This document shows, in pieces, positions 26,612 through 34,324 of a DNA stretch of 64,000 bases. The stretch is from contig NZ_CP127294.1 of NCBI RefSeq assembly GCF_030285625.1, positions 7,100,001 through 7,164,000 of the forward strand. Direction: 5' to 3'. Origin of the DNA: Amycolatopsis sp. 2-15 (lineage in GTDB: Bacteria; Actinomycetota; Actinomycetes; Mycobacteriales; Pseudonocardiaceae). A program made the translations under genes and the position numbers. Within the stretch, counting starts at the first letter, position 1; each line of letters opens with the position of its first letter. The notes beneath the pieces are model-generated. The model did no database searches. It was given only the letters and a program-made list of their open reading frames with translations, and had not been told where the DNA came from.

Positions 26612-28878
26612 CGACCGCGGTGCACGGGCAGCCAGAGCGAGCGGCCGCCGCGCGCGGGGCACCTCCCCGCCGCTCCCTGTATGGCCATGGCTACGCGCTG
26701 GTACTGAGCTCGGCGCTGACCTCCGGGATCGGCCTGGTGTTCTGGGTCGTCGCCGCGCACAGCTACGACCAGGCCGTCCTCGGCCGAAATTCGGCACTGG
26801 TCTTCGCGATCATGTTCCTGGCCGGGGTGGCGCAGCTGAATCTGATGAACCTGCTCATCCGGTTCGTCCCGGTGGCCGGGCCGCGGGCACGCCGGCTGGT
26901 GGCCCTGGCGTACCTCGTCGGTGGCGGGCTGGCGGGTCTGGCCGGTCTGGGCTTCGCGCTCGGCATCCGCTGGTGGTCGCCGGGCCTGGCAGAGCTCCTG
27001 CACGGTCCGGTCGCGGTCGCCGGGTGCGCGGCCGCCTGCGCGGTCTGGGCGATCTTCGTGATGCAGGACGGGGTGCTGACCGCCGTCGGCCGGGCGCGGG
27101 TGGTCCCCGTCGAGAACCTGGTGTTCTCCGTCGTGAAGCTCGGATTGCTCGCGACCCTCGCGGCGGCGTTGCCGCACGGCGGGATCACCGTGTCGTGGAT
27201 GGCCGCCACCGCGGTGGCCGTACTCGCAACCACCGCGTACCTGTTCCTGCGTGCGCTGCCCGCGTATGAAGGCACAGCGACCACCGGCGAGCGGATTTCG
27301 CCGCGGGCGCTTGCCGGCTACCTGGGCGGTGATTTCGTCGGTGCGACGTGCTGGCTCGCGTGCACCCAGCTGCTGCCGGTGCTGGTGCTCGGTGTGCTCG
27401 GCGCCCGGTCGACCGCGACCTTCGCCGTGGCCTGGACAATCGCTTACGCGCTCTACCTGGTCCCCGCGGCGATGGGGCAGTCACTGGTCGCGCACACGGC
27501 GCTCGATTCCGAGAGCGTGGCCGCGGCCCGGGTGGGGGTCGAGCGGCGATCGCTGTTCCTGCTCTTGCCGGTGGTCGCCGCGCTGACCCTTGCCGCGCCC
27601 TGGGTCTTGCGGCTGCTCGGCCCCGACTATGCCGACGCAGGCCGCTGGGGGCTGCCGCTGATGGCGGCCTCGGCGTTGCCCAACATCGTCGTCGCGGCCG
27701 CGGTGAGCCAGGCTCGAGCGTTCCGGCGGACCGGAGTGGTGGCCACACTCCTCGGGACCCTTTCGGTGCTCGTGCTGGGCCTCGCCTTGGTCCTGATGCC
27801 GGCCTTCGCCATCGTAGGAGTCGGTCTGGCCGTGCTGGCCGGGCAAACCGTCCTCGCGGGCGTGATCCTTTTGCTGCGTGCCGAGTGGGTGCCGCGGCCC
27901 ATCGTCGGCCCGCTCGCCGGCGTGCGAAGCTGGAGCTTGCTGCGCCGGATCGCTCCGACCGCACTCAGGTCCCGGTCGTGGTCCCTCCAACACCGGTTGC
28001 GCGGGCGGTCGGACTCCGCGATCGCCTCGGTCGGCCCCGGCGACCACCGGGCCGCGCTGCTCAAGGTCGCCGACACCGAGCAGGGACGAAAAGCTCTCCT
28101 TCACGAGGTGAGCGCCCTGCGCCTGCTGCACGAAGATCGCCGGCTGGACAGCTGGCGGCACCTGGTGCCGACCGCGTACGACGTCGGGAACGCACTGGGG
28201 GCCTCCTACAGCATCCAGCAACTGCTGCCAGGCGCGGACGCGCGCGCCCGCGTAGCCGATCCGGCAGGACGCAACCGGTTCGCCGCTGCGGCGCTCGCCG
28301 TTCTCGGAGGACTGCACCAGTGCACCGCGGAACTGACCCGGGTCGACGAGCGCCTGGTCCGACAACATGTCACCGCGCCTGCGGAACTGGTGCGGGCGGC
28401 GGTCGCGAAACGCGCCGGATCCGCGGTCGACCAGCTCGTGGCCGAGCTCGCCACGGGTCTGCGGGGCCGGCGCCTGCCCGTGGGATGGGTCCACGGCGAT
28501 TTCAGTGCCGACAACGTGCTCATCGACGCCGACGACCAGGTCACCGGCGTCGTCGACTGGGGGCAAGCGACCAGTGCCGGGCTCGTCGCCGTCGACGTGG
28601 CCGGGCTCGTACTGGCGACGGCGGCGACCGGGCGGGAACTCGGCGCGGTGGTCTCCACGTGGCTCGCTCCGGGTGCAGCGCCCGCGCTCGCCGAGGTGCT
28701 GCACCACCGAAGCACGCTGGGTGGCGATCCGGTATCTGTTCGCACGCTCGTGCTGCTGGGATGGCTGCACATGGTCTCGGCCAATCTCGCCAAGTCCTCG
28801 CGCTACGGCGCGAACCCGATCTGGTTGCGCCGCAACGTCATCGCGGTGCTGCACACCGTCGGCGGGGGGCTCCCGTGA
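26608..28878 (+). CDS. Polysaccharide flippase fused to APH-like kinase
   Basis: The protein has 756 residues. Residues ~20-440 form about twelve to fourteen membrane helices of the Wzx/MATE-type polysaccharide exporter (GYALVLSSALTSGIGLVFWV, LLGPDYADAGRWGLPLMAAS). Residues ~480-740 form a cytosolic aminoglycoside-phosphotransferase-like kinase: LLKV near 485 as the nucleotide-binding Lys, the catalytic loop VHGDFSADNVLID (about 627-639) and the metal motif GVVDWG. A flippase joined to such a kinase is unusual and suggests substrate phosphorylation coupled to export. It starts and ends with ATGA/GTGA overlaps inside the operon. Confidence 0.85.
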   Translation: MTTAVHGQPERAAAARGAPPRRSLYGHGYALVLSSALTSGIGLVFWVVAAHSYDQAVLGRNSALVFAIMFLAGVAQLNLMNLLIRFVPVAGPRARRLVALAYLVGGGLAGLAGLGFALGIRWWSPGLAELLHGPVAVAGCAAACAVWAIFVMQDGVLTAVGRARVVPVENLVFSVVKLGLLATLAAALPHGGITVSWMAATAVAVLATTAYLFLRALPAYEGTATTGERISPRALAGYLGGDFVGATCWLACTQLLPVLVLGVLGARSTATFAVAWTIAYALYLVPAAMGQSLVAHTALDSESVAAARVGVERRSLFLLLPVVAALTLAAPWVLRLLGPDYADAGRWGLPLMAASALPNIVVAAAVSQARAFRRTGVVATLLGTLSVLVLGLALVLMPAFAIVGVGLAVLAGQTVLAGVILLLRAEWVPRPIVGPLAGVRSWSLLRRIAPTALRSRSWSLQHRLRGRSDSAIASVGPGDHRAALLKVADTEQGRKALLHEVSALRLLHEDRRLDSWRHLVPTAYDVGNALGASYSIQQLLPGADARARVADPAGRNRFAAAALAVLGGLHQCTAELTRVDERLVRQHVTAPAELVRAAVAKRAGSAVDQLVAELATGLRGRRLPVGWVHGDFSADNVLIDADDQVTGVVDWGQATSAGLVAVDVAGLVLATAATGRELGAVVSTWLAPGAAPALAEVLHHRSTLGGDPVSVRTLVLLGWLHMVSANLAKSSRYGANPIWLRRNVIAVLHTVGGGLP

Positions 28879-30185
28879 GGGCCGATCCGGCGTCAAGCGC
28901 CTGGGCGAGGCGGAGAGCCGGCCGCAACTCCGAGCAGACCATGGTCCGCGACGGCGCGTCGCTGGTCGTGGGCGCCGTGCTGACCTCACTCGTCGGCGTC
29001 GCGGCGTGGGTCGTGGCCGCCCGCCTGCTGCCCCAGGACGAGGTCGGCCACGCCTCCGCATTCGTGTCCGGATTCCTCCTGGTGGCCGGCCTCGGCGACC
29101 TGGGGCTGGCCGCCGCCCTGATGCGCTGGGTTCCCCGCGCCGGTGTCCGCCGCACCGGGCTCATCGCCCGCTGCTACGGCCTCGTGCTCGCCGGTTCCGT
29201 GGTGGCGGCGGTTGCCGTGCTCCTGCTACCCACCGGCGACGAGATCACTGAGAGCCTTCCCGAGTTCAGCGCCGCCGCGTTCTTGTTCGCCGCAGTGGCC
29301 TGGGCGCTGTTCCAGTTCCAGGACGCCGTGCTGGTCTCGCTGGGCCGGGCCCGCTGGGTGCCCTACGAGAACGCCACGATCGGCCTGGCGCGCGTCGGCA
29401 TCCTGGCACTCGCCGGACCGGCACTCGGCGCCACCGGCATCCTGCTCTCCTGGATCCTCCCGGCCGTCGCGGGCGTGGCGGTGATCTCCGTCGTGCTCTA
29501 CCGGGTGCTCACCCGCGAACCGGAGCCCTCCCTGGCGCAGCGGACCCCGGTCCTCCCGGACCGGCGCGAGGTGCTGCGGCTGCTCGCGCCGACGTATCCG
29601 GCGAAGGTGACCGGCGGCGTGCTGACGGACCTTGTGCCGTTGCTGGTGATCGGCCGGTTCGGCCCAGCGACGGGCGCGGTTTTCTTCCTGGTGTGGATGG
29701 CCGGGAACACCGTGGACTACGCCGCGATCAGCTTTTCCCAGTCGATCATCGTGCGGATCGCGCACGAACCCCACCGCACCCGCGAACTCTTCGGAATCGG
29801 ATGCCGCAAACTCGCGATGGTCTTCATCCCGGCGCTGCTCCTCGCGGTCGCGTTCGCGCACCCGCTGCTGTCAGTGTTCGGCCAGGCCTACGCTGACCAG
29901 GGCGCGTGGTTGCTGCGCCTGGTCATGCTCGGCTGCCTGCCGAGACTGCTCATCACCCTGGTGGTCGCGACGGGTATCGCTCACGGACGCGGAGGGCTGG
30001 TCGCCGCGCTCGAAGGCAGCAGCGCGCTCGGGGTGATCGGCGTGGTCGCCGTGGTTCCCATAACGCACCTGAATCTAGTCGGCGTGGGCTTCCTGATCGT
30101 GCAATGTCTGGTGGCCATCGGCGCCGTCGGTGTGCTGTGGCGATGGCGAAACCAGACGACTCGACCGAAAGAGGCCCTCGGATGA
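28875..30185 (+). CDS. Second polysaccharide flippase (Wzx-like)
   Basis: The protein has 436 residues and about twelve membrane helices: VVGAVLTSLVGVAAWVVAAR, LLVAGLGDLGLAAALMRWVP and VFGQAYADQGAWLLRLVM are typical of the oligosaccharide exporter superfamily. It resembles the membrane part of the preceding fusion, so the two may be old duplicates or halves of a heteromeric exporter. It starts with GTG overlapping the previous stop and ends overlapping the next ATG. It has no kinase tail. Confidence 0.85.
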   Translation: MRADPASSAWARRRAGRNSEQTMVRDGASLVVGAVLTSLVGVAAWVVAARLLPQDEVGHASAFVSGFLLVAGLGDLGLAAALMRWVPRAGVRRTGLIARCYGLVLAGSVVAAVAVLLLPTGDEITESLPEFSAAAFLFAAVAWALFQFQDAVLVSLGRARWVPYENATIGLARVGILALAGPALGATGILLSWILPAVAGVAVISVVLYRVLTREPEPSLAQRTPVLPDRREVLRLLAPTYPAKVTGGVLTDLVPLLVIGRFGPATGAVFFLVWMAGNTVDYAAISFSQSIIVRIAHEPHRTRELFGIGCRKLAMVFIPALLLAVAFAHPLLSVFGQAYADQGAWLLRLVMLGCLPRLLITLVVATGIAHGRGGLVAALEGSSALGVIGVVAVVPITHLNLVGVGFLIVQCLVAIGAVGVLWRWRNQTTRPKEALG

Positions 30186-31078
30186 GCGCCCGCGGCCGGG
30201 TCGCGACGTGCGTGTTCCTCGCGGCGACGTTCGCGGCCGCGTGCGCACCCTCCACATCGGACGGTCCGCCCACGGCGAGTCCGACCACTGCACCCGACAC
30301 CGCCACCGGGGCGAACGCAGCCGTGCCGCGGCCCAGCCACGTGGTCGTGGTGGTGTTGGAGAACCACGGGACCGAGCAGGTGTCAAGCAACAGCCAGGCG
30401 CCGTACCTCAACGAGCTCGCCGCCGCGGGCGCCCGCTTCACCGACGCCACCGCCATCACTCACCCGAGTCAGCCGAACTACCTCGCGCTGTTCTCCGGCG
30501 ACCCCCAGGGCGTCACCGACGACTCCTGCCCGCACACGTTCCCCGGTCCGAACCTGGCTCGCCAGCTGATCGACGCGGATTACAGCTTCGGGGCGTTCGC
30601 CGAAGACCTGCCCGATCCCGGCTACCCCGGCTGCCGATCCGGCGACTACGTGCGCTGGCACGCACCCTGGGTGGACTTCACCACGGTCCCCGCCGCGGTG
30701 AACCGGCCGTTCACCGCGTTCGGACCGGACTACACAAGACTGCCCGCCGTGTCGTTCGTGATCCCGAACATGTGCCACAACATGCACGACTGCGACACCG
30801 TAACTGCCGATGCCTGGCTCCGGGCGCACCTGAGCGCATATGCGAGCTGGGCCGCCACGCACAACGGCCTGCTCGTGGTGACGTTCGACGAGGCCGAAGA
30901 CACCTCGGCGACGAACGGGATACCGCTGAGCCTGACCGGTCCGATGATCCGGCCGGGCACGTACGCGGAGCCGGTGAACCACTACCGGTTGCTGCGGACG
31001 CTGGAAGCCATGTACGGCTTGCCCGCACTGGGCCACGCCGCCGACACGAAACCGATCAGCGATGTCTGGCGTCCCTGA
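30182..31078 (+). CDS. Lipoprotein phosphoesterase / acid phosphatase
   Basis: The protein has 298 residues. A lipobox (FAAACAP) follows a short hydrophobic signal, so it is anchored outside the membrane. Phosphoesterase (PF04185) motifs follow: VVVLENHGTEQV (about residue 57), the metal-binding ITHPSQPNYLALFSGD, and VVTFDEAED. This resembles SapM-type and phosphatidylinositol-3-phosphatase-like enzymes. In this operon it could dephosphorylate an exported phosphoglycan or lipid carrier. ATGA-coupled to the flippase; its end overlaps the next gene by 17 bases. Confidence 0.85.
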   Translation: MSARGRVATCVFLAATFAAACAPSTSDGPPTASPTTAPDTATGANAAVPRPSHVVVVVLENHGTEQVSSNSQAPYLNELAAAGARFTDATAITHPSQPNYLALFSGDPQGVTDDSCPHTFPGPNLARQLIDADYSFGAFAEDLPDPGYPGCRSGDYVRWHAPWVDFTTVPAAVNRPFTAFGPDYTRLPAVSFVIPNMCHNMHDCDTVTADAWLRAHLSAYASWAATHNGLLVVTFDEAEDTSATNGIPLSLTGPMIRPGTYAEPVNHYRLLRTLEAMYGLPALGHAADTKPISDVWRP

Positions 31079-31880
31079 CCCGGGGAACGGGCGCGGCGAC
31101 CGTCGCGACCGTCCACAGCGGAATCGGAAATGGGCGATCCCCGAAGCCGGGGGCGCTCTCGCCGCAGCGCGCCGGCGCGCGCTCGCTCTCGCCGGGCCGC
31201 TGGCCCGTCCCATCGGGTCGCTCGTCGCCGTCCGCACGCAGGCACCGGAAGTCGTCCTGACGTTCGACGACGGGCCTGAACCCGGGGGGACCGACCGCGT
31301 GCTCTCGGTGTTGTCGGACCACGCCGCGACGGCGACGTTCTTCGTGCTCGTCGACCGCGCCCGGCGGCACCGCTCGCTGGTGCGCGACGTGCTGGCGGGC
31401 GGCCACGAGATCGGCCTGCACGGGATGGATCACCAGAGGCTGTCGCGGCTACCATCCGCCGTCGTGCGCACGCTGCTCGCCTCCGCCACGGCAGAGCTCG
31501 AGGACCTCCTCGGCACCCAGATCCGCTGGTTTCGACCTCCCTACGGTGCCCAGACGCCGGTGGTGTGGCGCGCGGCCCGCCGGCAGGGACTCACGTCCGT
31601 CCTCTGGGGCCCCTGCGCCTGGGACTGGCTCGACCGCCCGCCCGAACTCCTCGCCGCGCAGGCGTTGCGTGGGCTCGGACCCGGTGCGGTGCTACTGGCC
31701 CACGACGGGCACGCGGGGCCCGAAGACGGTGCGGACGACGGTCCACGGCCCGCGTTCGATCGCGGTGACCTGGTCCGGCGGGTGCTGGCCGGCCTCGACG
31801 AACGCGGGCTTCGGGGACGCTCCCTGTCCGACGTCCTGGCCACGGGCGAAGCCCGGACCGTGCCGTGGTTCCTCCGATGA
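31062..31880 (+). CDS. NodB-family polysaccharide deacetylase
   Basis: The protein has 272 residues. All catalytic blocks are present: VVLTFDDGPEPGGTD (about 65-79) with the paired Asp, IGLHGMDHQ with the His ligands, RWFRPPYGAQTP, and GAVLLAHDGH near the C-terminus. Such enzymes remove N- or O-acetyl groups from extracellular or lipid-linked sugars. No clear signal peptide is seen; a hydrophobic patch around 40-55 may anchor it. The ATG lies inside the preceding phosphatase gene, and the stop overlaps the next start. Confidence 0.88.
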   Translation: MSGVPDPGNGRGDRRDRPQRNRKWAIPEAGGALAAARRRALALAGPLARPIGSLVAVRTQAPEVVLTFDDGPEPGGTDRVLSVLSDHAATATFFVLVDRARRHRSLVRDVLAGGHEIGLHGMDHQRLSRLPSAVVRTLLASATAELEDLLGTQIRWFRPPYGAQTPVVWRAARRQGLTSVLWGPCAWDWLDRPPELLAAQALRGLGPGAVLLAHDGHAGPEDGADDGPRPAFDRGDLVRRVLAGLDERGLRGRSLSDVLATGEARTVPWFLR

Positions 31881-33151
31881 ACCGCGCCCGGATCGCCGGA
31901 GTGGTCGCGGTTCTGCTCGCCGCGGTGCTGACCGGCTGCTCCCCCGCTTCGCGCAATGGGGTCCCGGCTCCGGAACCCATCGTGGGGGTGACCCACACCC
32001 AGGAAAGCGCGGACGACTACCCCGCGGGGCAGGTGGTCGCCGCGACCACGACCCTCGCCCGCCACCCGATGCTCCAGAACCAATATCTGATGGGCTGGGG
32101 TGCGGACAACCCCGAACCCTCGCCGGCGGTGTTCGACTGGTCCTCCTTGGACCAGCGGATGAACCTGATCAGGCAGACCCGCGGCGTACCCGTCCTCACC
32201 CTCGCCGGCGCGCCGGACTGGATGAAGGGCGGTCCAGCCGGCACCACCGACTGGAGCCGCCTGAACACCGCACCCACCCGTGCGCACTACGGGGACTTCG
32301 CCGCACTCGCCGCCGCCGCGGCGGCGCGCTATCCGCAGGTGCGGTACTTCCAGGTGTGGAGCGAGCTGAAAGGCTTGTACGACGAGGCCGCGAACCGCTG
32401 GGACTACGAGGCCTACACCGAGCTGTACAACATGATCTACGACGCCGTGAAGAAAGTGCGCCCGGATGCACTGGTCGGTGGACCGTACGTGGTTCTCGAC
32501 ACCTGGTCGGCAGCGGGCACCCCGGCGCCCTCGGCTCTGTCCGGTCCGTGGGGTGTGGTCGACCAGCGCGCGCTCGACGTGATCGACTACTGGAACACGC
32601 ACAAGCACGGCGCCGATTTCCTTGTCGTGGACGGGTCGAGCGGCACCCGGGACGCCGGTCTCACCACCGACGCGTTCCGCGCGACGGCGATGTTCGGCGC
32701 GGTCAGCAGCTGGCTTCGAGTCCGGGTCGGCCTGCCGGTGTGGTGGGCGGAGTTCTACCCCACGCAGCCCGGCGGACCACAGTGGTCGCAGGAAAGCCCG
32801 GCGCCGGCCGCATTGAGCGTGGCCGCTGTCGCCCAGGCGCTGCGCGGCGGGGCCGCCCGGCTGCTGCTGTGGCAGCCACAGGCTTCGGCCGACGTGCCTA
32901 GCGCGGCATTGTGGACGACGCCCACGGCGAACTCCGCTGCCGCGCTGCTGCCCCTCTCTGCGGCCTGGACCTGGCTCGCGGCCAACGTCGACACCCGGAC
33001 CACGATCGACTATTTGCCGGCCGGCACAGTTCTCAAGATCATCGCGGACCGGGAAGTGCTCACCGTCAACCTCACCGCCGGCGAATTGATCCCACCGGGA
33101 CAAAGCACGCCCTTGCCGGCATATGGAATACTGATCACTCCTCGCCGCTGA
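31877..33151 (+). CDS. Lipoprotein glycoside hydrolase (GH39-like)
   Basis: The protein has 424 residues with a signal and lipobox (VLTGCSP). A TIM-barrel glycosidase follows: WGADNPEPSPAVFDW, VPVLTLAGAPDWMKGG, YFQVWSELKGLYDE (acid/base Glu near 160 where GH39 has NEP) and VWWAEFYPT (nucleophile Glu near 290). It probably trims or releases the polymer outside the cell; the linkage is unknown. It is the last gene of the first coupled block: ATGA overlap with the deacetylase, then a 390-base gap. Confidence 0.8.
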   Translation: MNRARIAGVVAVLLAAVLTGCSPASRNGVPAPEPIVGVTHTQESADDYPAGQVVAATTTLARHPMLQNQYLMGWGADNPEPSPAVFDWSSLDQRMNLIRQTRGVPVLTLAGAPDWMKGGPAGTTDWSRLNTAPTRAHYGDFAALAAAAAARYPQVRYFQVWSELKGLYDEAANRWDYEAYTELYNMIYDAVKKVRPDALVGGPYVVLDTWSAAGTPAPSALSGPWGVVDQRALDVIDYWNTHKHGADFLVVDGSSGTRDAGLTTDAFRATAMFGAVSSWLRVRVGLPVWWAEFYPTQPGGPQWSQESPAPAALSVAAVAQALRGGAARLLLWQPQASADVPSAALWTTPTANSAAALLPLSAAWTWLAANVDTRTTIDYLPAGTVLKIIADREVLTVNLTAGELIPPGQSTPLPAYGILITPRR

Positions 33152-33541
33152 TCGCCCACGGCCGGCGCACGAGGTTGAAAAATTGCCAGGCTCGATGTTA
33201 CGGCCGCATAACGTTCAAGCTTTGACGATTCGGGCATATCAGCACCGTTTGCCCACACGGCGCGTGGCTACCGGCGCACGGTCTGGGATTGCCGCCAGCA
33301 CAAAGTCCGATCAGGACTCCGAAATATGCAACCTGACCTGCGAAGCTCTCGTGCCCGCCAGGGCACCGTGATCGTCGCATGAGCCGCTCGCGCTTCCCGT
33401 TAATCGTCACCACTCCCGGCCGCCATTTCTTTTTCACCGTAACGGTCACCAATCGGTGTACGACACCCGTATATCACCTTAAATCTGGGGCAACTTAACG
33501 CAATGGATCAGCGCAGAATGAATCGAGAAGAGGAGCGTTCG
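33152..33541 (+). promoter_or_regulatory. A+T-richer gap before the glycosyltransferase block
   Basis: This is the only sizeable gap inside the glycan cluster and is visibly A+T-richer than its flanks. It probably holds a promoter for the GT2 block, because the upstream genes overlap one another and the next gene has its own strong ribosome site. A TTGACG at about 33222 is a possible -35, but no well-spaced -10 is convincing. No gene is seen. Confidence 0.4.
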
Positions 33542-34324
33542 ATGGAACGGTGCGCGAATCCGAAGATCAGCATTGTGATTCCCGCGCGCAACGAGGCACG
33601 CAATCTGGAGGTGATCCTTCCGGAACTGCCCGAAGTCAACGAGGTTGTGCTGGTGGACGGGCATTCGGTGGACCAGACCGTCGAGGTCGCGCGCAAGGTG
33701 CTGCCCTCGATCGTGACGCTGACGCAGACCCGGCGCGGGAAAGGAAACGCACTGGCGTGTGGTTTCGAGGCTGCCTGCGGGGACATCATCGTGATGTTCG
33801 ACGCCGACGGGTCAGCCGATCCGGCGGAGATTCCCGCCTTCGTGGAGACCTTGGTTCGGGGCGCCGACTTCGCGAAGGGGACCCGGTTCCACCGGCACGG
33901 TGGCAGCGACGACATCACCGCGTTGCGCCGAGCCGGTAACGCCGCGCTGAACGGGTTGACCAATGCCCTTTACCAGACGAGCTTCACGGATCTCTGCTAC
34001 GGCTACAACGCGTTCTGGCGAGACATCGTGCCCCAGCTCAAGTTGCCACCGACCACCGTGCCCGCCCTCGCTTCGGGAGGCTTCTGGGGTGACGGGTTCG
34101 AGATCGAGACCGTGCTGAACTGCCGAGTGGTCGCAGCGGGGCTGAAGGTCGCCGAGGTACCCAGCTTCGAACGGACCCGAATATTCGGCGAGACCAACCT
34201 GCGTACGTTCGCCGACGGCCTCCGGATCCTTCGCACCATCTTCGCGGAACACCGGAGGTACCGAGCTCGGAAGAGATCGGGCCTGTCAGGTACCGGAGAC
34301 TTGACCGCGCAGGAGATCGCGTGA
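33542..34324 (+). CDS. Family 2 glycosyltransferase (polyprenyl-phosphate sugar transferase-like)
   Basis: The protein has 260 residues from ATG 33542, with GAGGAG six bases before it. The GT-A fold begins ISIVIPARNEARNLEVILPE, with VLVDGHSVDQT, RRGKGNAL and the metal motif VMFDADGSADP (about 84-94), the pattern of DPM1-like enzymes that move a nucleotide sugar to polyprenyl phosphate. No C-terminal membrane segment is present. It is coupled to the next gene through overlapping GTGATG. It likely makes the lipid-linked sugar donor or starts the glycan chain. Confidence 0.85.
   Translation: MERCANPKISIVIPARNEARNLEVILPELPEVNEVVLVDGHSVDQTVEVARKVLPSIVTLTQTRRGKGNALACGFEAACGDIIVMFDADGSADPAEIPAFVETLVRGADFAKGTRFHRHGGSDDITALRRAGNAALNGLTNALYQTSFTDLCYGYNAFWRDIVPQLKLPPTTVPALASGGFWGDGFEIETVLNCRVVAAGLKVAEVPSFERTRIFGETNLRTFADGLRILRTIFAEHRRYRARKRSGLSGTGDLTAQEIA

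Noticed and set aside
27481..29061. Minus-strand open frame of 526 codons
   Set aside because: It is antisense to the flippase-kinase gene; low-complexity Arg/Gly/Gln composition and no motif.
27348..30185. Plus-strand open frame of 945 codons across the flippase genes
   Set aside because: Its first two thirds are Arg/Gly-rich shadow sequence; only the final part is the real second flippase, which starts at 28875.
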